Assembly (NCBI GenBank): GCA_002332905.1
Contig: DDAM01000013.1
Span: 1 to 46,952, forward strand
Reading direction: 5' to 3'
Length of the DNA: 46,952 nt
Origin: Firmicutes bacterium UBA2058
Lineage (GTDB): Bacteria > Bacillota > Clostridia > Tissierellales > Sedimentibacteraceae
Part shown: one piece after another, positions 42,252-46,952 of the stretch
Numbering within the stretch: position 1 is the stretch's first letter
Layout: every line of letters begins with the position of its first letter
Program-made: the position numbers and the translations under genes
Notes under the pieces: generated by a model
What the model was told of the DNA's origin: nothing
What the model saw: only the letters and a program-made list of their open reading frames with translations
The model's database searches: none

Positions 42252-42938
42252 TTGATTAAAATATTAGTAGTTGATGATGAACCTCATATAACAGAATTAA
42301 TTCAGTTTAATTTAGAGTTAAATGATTATTCAGTTGAAATTGCAGGTAACGGCAAAGAAGCGATTGAAAAAGCAAAAGCTGGTGCATTTGATTTAATTAT
42401 TTTAGATGTTATGCTCCCTTTTGTTGATGGATTTGGAGTTTTGAAAATATTAAAAAAAGATGAAAAATACAAAGATGTACCTATTCTTATGCTTACAGCT
42501 AAAAGCAGTGAAACTGATAAGGTTTTAGGACTTGAAACTGGTGCTGATGATTACTTAACAAAGCCATTTAGTATAAAAGAACTTATGGCAAGAGTCAATG
42601 TATTGCTAAGACGTGTACGTAAGGTTGAAAAGACTAACAAAGACAGCATAAGCATAAATAATCTTACAATTGATAGTGTCAGCCATACTGTTAAAGTAAA
42701 CGGAAATGAAATTGACTTAACTTTAAAAGAATTTGAGATACTTTTAATTTTATGTCAAAATGAAGGCAATGTTGTAAAAAGAGATGATTTACTAGATAAA
42801 GTGTGGGGCTATGAATATTTTGGAGATTCAAGAGCTATAGATGTGCATATTAGGCATATTAGAAAAAAAATAGAAGACTATGATAAAGATTATGACTATA
42901 TCGAGACTATAAGAGGAATTGGTTATAAAATAAGATGA
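42252..42938 (+). CDS. phoP: PhoP/PhoB-type response regulator
   Basis: The 228-residue regulator has a receiver domain with DDE near residues 8-10, phospho-acceptor Asp in LIILDVMLPF, Lys in LTKPFS, and an OmpR-type winged helix (RAIDVHIRHIRKKIE). It starts with TTG 42252 after AAAGGAG. It overlaps the kinase gene by 4 bases (ATGA). It should bind the TTAACA repeats ahead of pstS. Confidence 0.93.
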   Translation: MIKILVVDDEPHITELIQFNLELNDYSVEIAGNGKEAIEKAKAGAFDLIILDVMLPFVDGFGVLKILKKDEKYKDVPILMLTAKSSETDKVLGLETGADDYLTKPFSIKELMARVNVLLRRVRKVEKTNKDSISINNLTIDSVSHTVKVNGNEIDLTLKEFEILLILCQNEGNVVKRDDLLDKVWGYEYFGDSRAIDVHIRHIRKKIEDYDKDYDYIETIRGIGYKIR

Positions 42939-44659
42939 AAAGAAAGTTAATTATTTCAACAGTAACCGTTATTTTAGTAATAAATTTTATCATTACAGCA
43001 GTAAATATAAGCGCTGTAAAAAAAGATTATGAAGAAGAAAAAACAGGAGAACTAAAAATTTTAGTTCAATCTATTTCTTTGTCTTTAGATTCAAATCATG
43101 AAAATATAAACACCTTTGTACCTATATTTATCAAAAATAAAATTAGAGCAACAATAGTTGATAATCAAGGAGAAGTTGTTTTTGAAACAGATAAAAATGT
43201 TGATACAATGCAAAACCACTTAAAAAGAAACGAAATTATAGAAGCAAGAGACGGAGAAATTGGTAGTGATATTAGATTTAGCAATACACTAAGAAAAAAT
43301 TTCTTATATGTTGCTACTATTATACCCAATACAGATAACTATGTACTGAGATTATCAATACCAATAGATGTATTAGGACAACATACTAAAGATATAATAA
43401 GTAAATTTTTAATTATTATTTTAGTAGGTGTTGTTGTTGCTATATTGTTAATTCTTAAATTTGTTAGCTACTTTACTAAACCATTAGTTGAATTGTCAAA
43501 CGCTACAGTTCAAATAGCTAATGATGCAATTCCTAAAAAGCTATATTATAACTCCAAAGATGAAATAGGTAATTTATATAATAATTTTAATTTGATGACT
43601 AAAAAGCTAAACGATAGTATATATGAATTAGAAAATACCAATTTATTTTTAAATTCTATATTATCTAACATAGTAAGCGGTGTTATTGCACTAAATTATA
43701 ACAAAGAAATAATATTTATAAATAGCCGTTGTAAAAGCATTTTAGAAATTTATGATGATGAGCTTAACAACAAAAATATAGTAAATGTAATAAGAAATTA
43801 TGAAATAAATAAATTTATTAAAGATTACTTTGAAAATAGAAAAAATGAGTTTATAGTTACAAATTATAATAACAAGACTTTAAAGCTATTTATTAATGTT
43901 TTACCATATGATGAAAAGAAAAATAGCGAGCCAAAATATGGAGCTGTATTATTAGTAGAGGATATTACTGAAGCAACAAAGCATGAAGAAATGAGAAAGA
44001 GTTTTGTTGCAAATGTTACTCATGAATTAAAAACTCCACTAACATCTATAAAGGGGTATGTTGAAACAATTAAAAACAATGAAATCACAGACCAAGCTAA
44101 AATCAATAGATTTATGGATATTATAGACATTGAAGCGAATAGGCTAAAAACATTAATAGATGATATATTGATGTTATCTGAAATTGAAAATATGCAAGGC
44201 AATATATCTGAGGTGAATTTAGGTGAAGTAGTTAGTGAAGTTAAGGATATAATGCAAAACATTTCAACAGATAATAATGTAACAGTTAATTATATTTGTG
44301 ATAATGAAGTAAAAGCTTTTTTAGATAAAAATAGAATAAAACAGCTTCTAATTAATTTAATTGATAATGCAATTAAATATAATGTTGAAAATGGTGTTGT
44401 TGATGTAAAAATTATTAAATCAAATAGTTTTGTTGATATTAGAGTTGAAGATACAGGAATAGGTATAGATGAAAAACATCTGTCAAGAGTATTTGAGAGG
44501 TTTTACCGTGTTGATAAATCAAGAAGTAGACAAATGGGCGGAACAGGTCTTGGTTTAGCTATAGTTAAACACATAGTTATCAGCTTTAATGGAACCATAA
44601 ATATAGAAAGTAAATTAGGTCAAGGTACAAAGATATATATAAAAATACCGTTTAGATAA
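42935..44659 (+). CDS. phoR: PhoR-type sensor histidine kinase
   Basis: The 574-residue kinase has TM1 near residues 5-25, an extracellular region, TM2 near 155-178, HAMP, a PAS domain (about 240-345), HisKA with the phospho-accepting His in THELKTPLTSIKGY, and HATPase with LIDNAIKYN, DTGIGI and GGTGLGLAI. It phosphorylates PhoP when phosphate is scarce. Its stop codon lies in a terminator hairpin. Confidence 0.93.
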   Translation: MKRKLIISTVTVILVINFIITAVNISAVKKDYEEEKTGELKILVQSISLSLDSNHENINTFVPIFIKNKIRATIVDNQGEVVFETDKNVDTMQNHLKRNEIIEARDGEIGSDIRFSNTLRKNFLYVATIIPNTDNYVLRLSIPIDVLGQHTKDIISKFLIIILVGVVVAILLILKFVSYFTKPLVELSNATVQIANDAIPKKLYYNSKDEIGNLYNNFNLMTKKLNDSIYELENTNLFLNSILSNIVSGVIALNYNKEIIFINSRCKSILEIYDDELNNKNIVNVIRNYEINKFIKDYFENRKNEFIVTNYNNKTLKLFINVLPYDEKKNSEPKYGAVLLVEDITEATKHEEMRKSFVANVTHELKTPLTSIKGYVETIKNNEITDQAKINRFMDIIDIEANRLKTLIDDILMLSEIENMQGNISEVNLGEVVSEVKDIMQNISTDNNVTVNYICDNEVKAFLDKNRIKQLLINLIDNAIKYNVENGVVDVKIIKSNSFVDIRVEDTGIGIDEKHLSRVFERFYRVDKSRSRQMGGTGLGLAIVKHIVISFNGTINIESKLGQGTKIYIKIPFR

Positions 44660-44676
44660 GTCTAAACGGTATTTAT
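44647..44676 (+). terminator. Terminator of the pst-pho operon
   Basis: ACCGTTTAGA (44647-44656) pairs with TCTAAACGGT (44661-44670), followed by ATTTATT. The 10-bp perfect stem includes the phoR stop codon. Confidence 0.75.
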
Positions 44677-44688
44677 TATGTGATATAA

Positions 44689-44735
44689 GAAATATGCGTA
44701 GTATATTTCAAATGGATTGAATGAAGTTCAAGACT
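44689..44735 (+). repeat. Mosaic hairpins, classes B and C'
   Basis: GAAATATGC-GTA-GTATATTTC (44689-44709) keeps the loop of the class B hairpin at 41461-41479 with compensated stem changes. It is followed by CAAATG and TTGAA-TGAAG-TTCAA (44717-44731), then GACTATG. The last word overlaps the stop codon of the convergent FliD-like gene. Confidence 0.6.
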
Positions 44736-46035
44736 ATGCAAACATGTTTAAAATTAAGCCTATTGCGCTGAAATTTATCATACCAAATCTACCATTATTA
44801 TTGTAAATACTCAGCAAATTAATTTGATTTAAAAAATCATCATTTATTGATGAATTACTGCTTGCTTGACCATATAATGTACCGTCAACAAGGCTAATAG
44901 AGGATGCCTTTAAAGCACCGTTTATACTTTTATCTATTTTTGAGAAAGCACTATATCTACTTCCTAGAACTTTTTCAACACCTTCGATATTATTGTTCAA
45001 AGCGTTTTTTAGGACTTTATTGTCTACAGATAATTTTCCATCCGCATTTTTATTTATACCAATTGAGTTAAGGTTTTTCTCATATATCTCTGGTATTTTT
45101 AAATTATCTAAGTGTTTAGAAATACTAGAGCCTTTATTTATATTTTCACTTAGAAAACTTAAGGTAGTATTGTAAGCTGTTACAAAATTATTAACTGCAT
45201 CGAATACTTTTTTCTTATCAATATTTAGATCAATTGTAACTTGTCCTACATTCTTTAATGTTGCAGATAGCATGTACCCGTCTATATCAACCTCATTAGA
45301 TGATGATTTTTTGTTTTTCACTAAGGAATTTCCATCCTTAGTAACATCAAATATTGCATCCTGTGCTATTTGAGTTATATTAGACAAATTAGTTTGTAAC
45401 ATAAGTTCATCAGAACCTGTTACTAAAAAATCTTCATTTTCTCCTGTTTTATCGCCTAATAACTCTAAAATACTTTTATTGTCCCTCTCTTTAACAATTG
45501 CAGAAATACCTATATTAGATTTGTTAATTTTTGCAGCAATATCGAGTAAGAATTCTTTATTAGTTTTGCCAGATGTATCTATTGTAAAAGAATAGTTTTT
45601 TGATTTGCTTAATATATTTATAGTGGAAATATCCATATCTGAAATGTCATTGCTATTTAAACTATTAGAAGTATTAACTTGGGACTTAGCTATCTGGGAT
45701 ACATTGACCTTATATGAGGTTTTTTCCTTTGGAGTAAAAAAGCTTTTAGCTGATAATATATTTTCATTTGATGTTGACACAGCAATACTACTTAACACAC
45801 TGTTTTTATTGTCTCCAATTAATTTAGAATTTAGTTCTTTTAGATTACTTAAAGTAGAAGTATAATTGCCAATAAAAAGTGCATTATTTTTGTCATAAAG
45901 AGTATAAGCATTGCTTTTATATGAAAATTTTGCAATATTATTAATGTTAGAAATATTAGAGTTCATATTATATTTTTTGATGCCATAAAGATTATTAATA
46001 TTTGTATTTTGATAATTAGTAATATTACTAATCAT
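44734..46035 (-). CDS. FliD-like flagellar cap protein, orphan
   Basis: The 433-residue protein has a FliD N-terminal-like segment (YKVNVSQIAKSQVNTSNSLNS). It also has FliD C-terminal-like features: VFDAVNNFVTAYNTTLSFLSEN, and LNSIGINKNADGKLSVDNKVLKNAL, typical of the filament cap. It is rich in Asn and Ser, and the first ~70 residues are unlike FliD. The usual C-terminal coiled coil is short or missing. No flagellar gene is near, so it may be a diverged cap or another secreted filament-associated protein. CCT-type GGAGTG precedes the ATG on the minus strand. Confidence 0.65.
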   Translation of the reverse strand: MISNITNYQNTNINNLYGIKKYNMNSNISNINNIAKFSYKSNAYTLYDKNNALFIGNYTSTLSNLKELNSKLIGDNKNSVLSSIAVSTSNENILSAKSFFTPKEKTSYKVNVSQIAKSQVNTSNSLNSNDISDMDISTINILSKSKNYSFTIDTSGKTNKEFLLDIAAKINKSNIGISAIVKERDNKSILELLGDKTGENEDFLVTGSDELMLQTNLSNITQIAQDAIFDVTKDGNSLVKNKKSSSNEVDIDGYMLSATLKNVGQVTIDLNIDKKKVFDAVNNFVTAYNTTLSFLSENINKGSSISKHLDNLKIPEIYEKNLNSIGINKNADGKLSVDNKVLKNALNNNIEGVEKVLGSRYSAFSKIDKSINGALKASSISLVDGTLYGQASSNSSINDDFLNQINLLSIYNNNGRFGMINFSAIGLILNMFA

Positions 46036-46210
46036 TTTAATTCCACTCCTTTGATATATATTTTTTTATATAACATTATATATATCGGCATTTTTATTTT
46101 TATTTTTAATCATAAATAATTGTAAATAATTTTATTTTTATTTTTAGTCATAAATACTATTTATATAGAATAATATTCAATATACAAGTTTTTAGGGGGA
46201 AGAAGGAAAA

Positions 46211-46879
46211 ATGAACGATAAGCAAATGCAATCAAATTATATTAGAGTTGTAGGAACTATCAACAGTTCTATGGAGTTTAGCCATGAGGTTTTTGGCGAA
46301 AAATTCTATGAATTTTATATGGATGTGCCAAGATTAAGTGAAACTACCGATTTACTTCCAGTTATAATATCTGAAAGACTATTAAATGGAATCAATATGG
46401 ATATAGGTAAATACATATTAGTTGATGGCCAATTTAGATCATATAATAGGTATGAGGACAGCTCAAATAAGCTACTGTTAAGAATTTTTGTACGTGATAT
46501 TCAAGTTCCTGATGAAGAGAAGATAGAGGAACTTAAAAAAAGACCTAACGAAGTATTTTTGAACGGTTATTTATGCAAAGCAGCTAACTATAGAACAACT
46601 CCATTTGGTCGTGAAATAACAGATATGTTGGTAGCAGTAAATCGTTCATATAATAAATCGGATTACATACCTTGCATTGCATGGGGGAGAAATGCAAGAT
46701 ACTGTGAAAATTTAGAGGTAGGAGACCATGTAAAGCTTTGGGGAAGAATTCAAAGCAGAAAGTATCAAAAAAAGCATATGAATGATGAAAGTCTAACTAA
46801 AACTGCATATGAGGTTTCAATTACTAAATTAGAACACATTAAAACTGAAAATAATAGAAAAAAAGTTACAAACGAGTAA
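46211..46879 (+). CDS. SSB-like protein with two OB folds
   Basis: The 222-residue protein contains two oligonucleotide-binding domains in tandem. The second, about residues 105-205 (NEVFLNGYLCKAANYRTTPFGREITDMLVAVN, then DYIPCIAWGRNARYCENLEVGDHVKLWGRIQSR; given here only as landmarks), is SSB-like. The first, residues about 10-100, is a diverged copy (NYIRVVGTINSSMEFSHEVF). There is no acidic C-terminal tail like that of replicative SSB. It probably binds single-stranded DNA, but its pathway is unknown. GGGGGAAGAAGG precedes the ATG. Confidence 0.72.
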   Translation: MNDKQMQSNYIRVVGTINSSMEFSHEVFGEKFYEFYMDVPRLSETTDLLPVIISERLLNGINMDIGKYILVDGQFRSYNRYEDSSNKLLLRIFVRDIQVPDEEKIEELKKRPNEVFLNGYLCKAANYRTTPFGREITDMLVAVNRSYNKSDYIPCIAWGRNARYCENLEVGDHVKLWGRIQSRKYQKKHMNDESLTKTAYEVSITKLEHIKTENNRKKVTNE

Positions 46880-46929
46880 ACTTACATATTGGAATAATTA
46901 TTAATTTAAAAAAGCACTAGAATGCTATA

Positions 46930-46952
46930 TGTAGTGACCCCCAAAAGTTAGA
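46930..46952 (+). mobile_element. Possible left end of an IS3-family element
   Basis: The last 23 bases, TGTAGTGACCCCCAAAAGTT plus AGA, resemble the terminal inverted repeats of IS3-family (IS150-group) elements, which begin with TG and a CCCCAAAA-type core. The element would continue beyond the window. Confidence 0.45.

Overview
The window reads as chromosome of a low-GC, amino-acid-fermenting Clostridia relative (Acetoanaerobium/Peptoclostridium-like Peptostreptococcaceae). This is an inference from the AT-rich composition, strong GGAGG-type ribosome binding sites, and a complete D-ornithine oxidation cluster of the type known from Clostridium sticklandii. No rRNA or tRNA gene was recognised.

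Layout. 1-2770: an ACT-domain protein, a patatin-like lipase and a ZIP metal transporter. 2820-12559: a RocR-like sigma-54 activator, a tandem-dyad putative enhancer, a textbook -24/-12 promoter, then ord-ortA-ortB-oraS-oraE-mutL-like-orr. Together these turn L-ornithine into D-alanine and acetyl-CoA, with a probable reactivase for the B12 enzyme. 12571-16762: a REP-like hairpin and a divergent Pst-type ABC importer with a soluble HAD protein. 16748-18533: a DMT transporter and a cytoplasmic parvulin. 18567-20164: a lone trpB behind a Trp-specific T-box. 20226-22677: ychF and an amidohydrolase. 22716-23304: two inverted, diverged copies of a ~250-nt structured element with covarying stems. 23325-24328: an sdpR/sdpI pair with two operators. 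24388-27575: an ABC exporter followed by a short DAHP synthase.

27680-35224 is an aromatic operon (aroF-tyrA-aroB-aroA-aroC-aroE-aroK-aroQ). It is headed by an unannotated 48-codon, Tyr-rich leader peptide and an intrinsic terminator, i.e. a candidate tyrosine attenuator. 35626-37327: an XRE regulator/CPBP protease cassette bracketed by near-identical direct-repeat terminators. 37522-44659: a Pho-box-controlled pstSCAB-phoU-phoP-phoR operon whose PstA carries an extra PDZ-like external domain. 44734-46879: an orphan FliD-like gene and a double-OB-fold SSB-like gene. The last 23 bases look like the left end of an IS3-family element.

A recurring theme is RNA-level control. There is a T-box, a putative leader-peptide attenuator, and a family of small mosaic hairpins placed in intergenic gaps just ahead of ribosome binding sites. 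The strongest candidates for something undescribed are the paired structured element at 22716-23304, the Tyr leader at 27771-27983 and the mosaic hairpin family.
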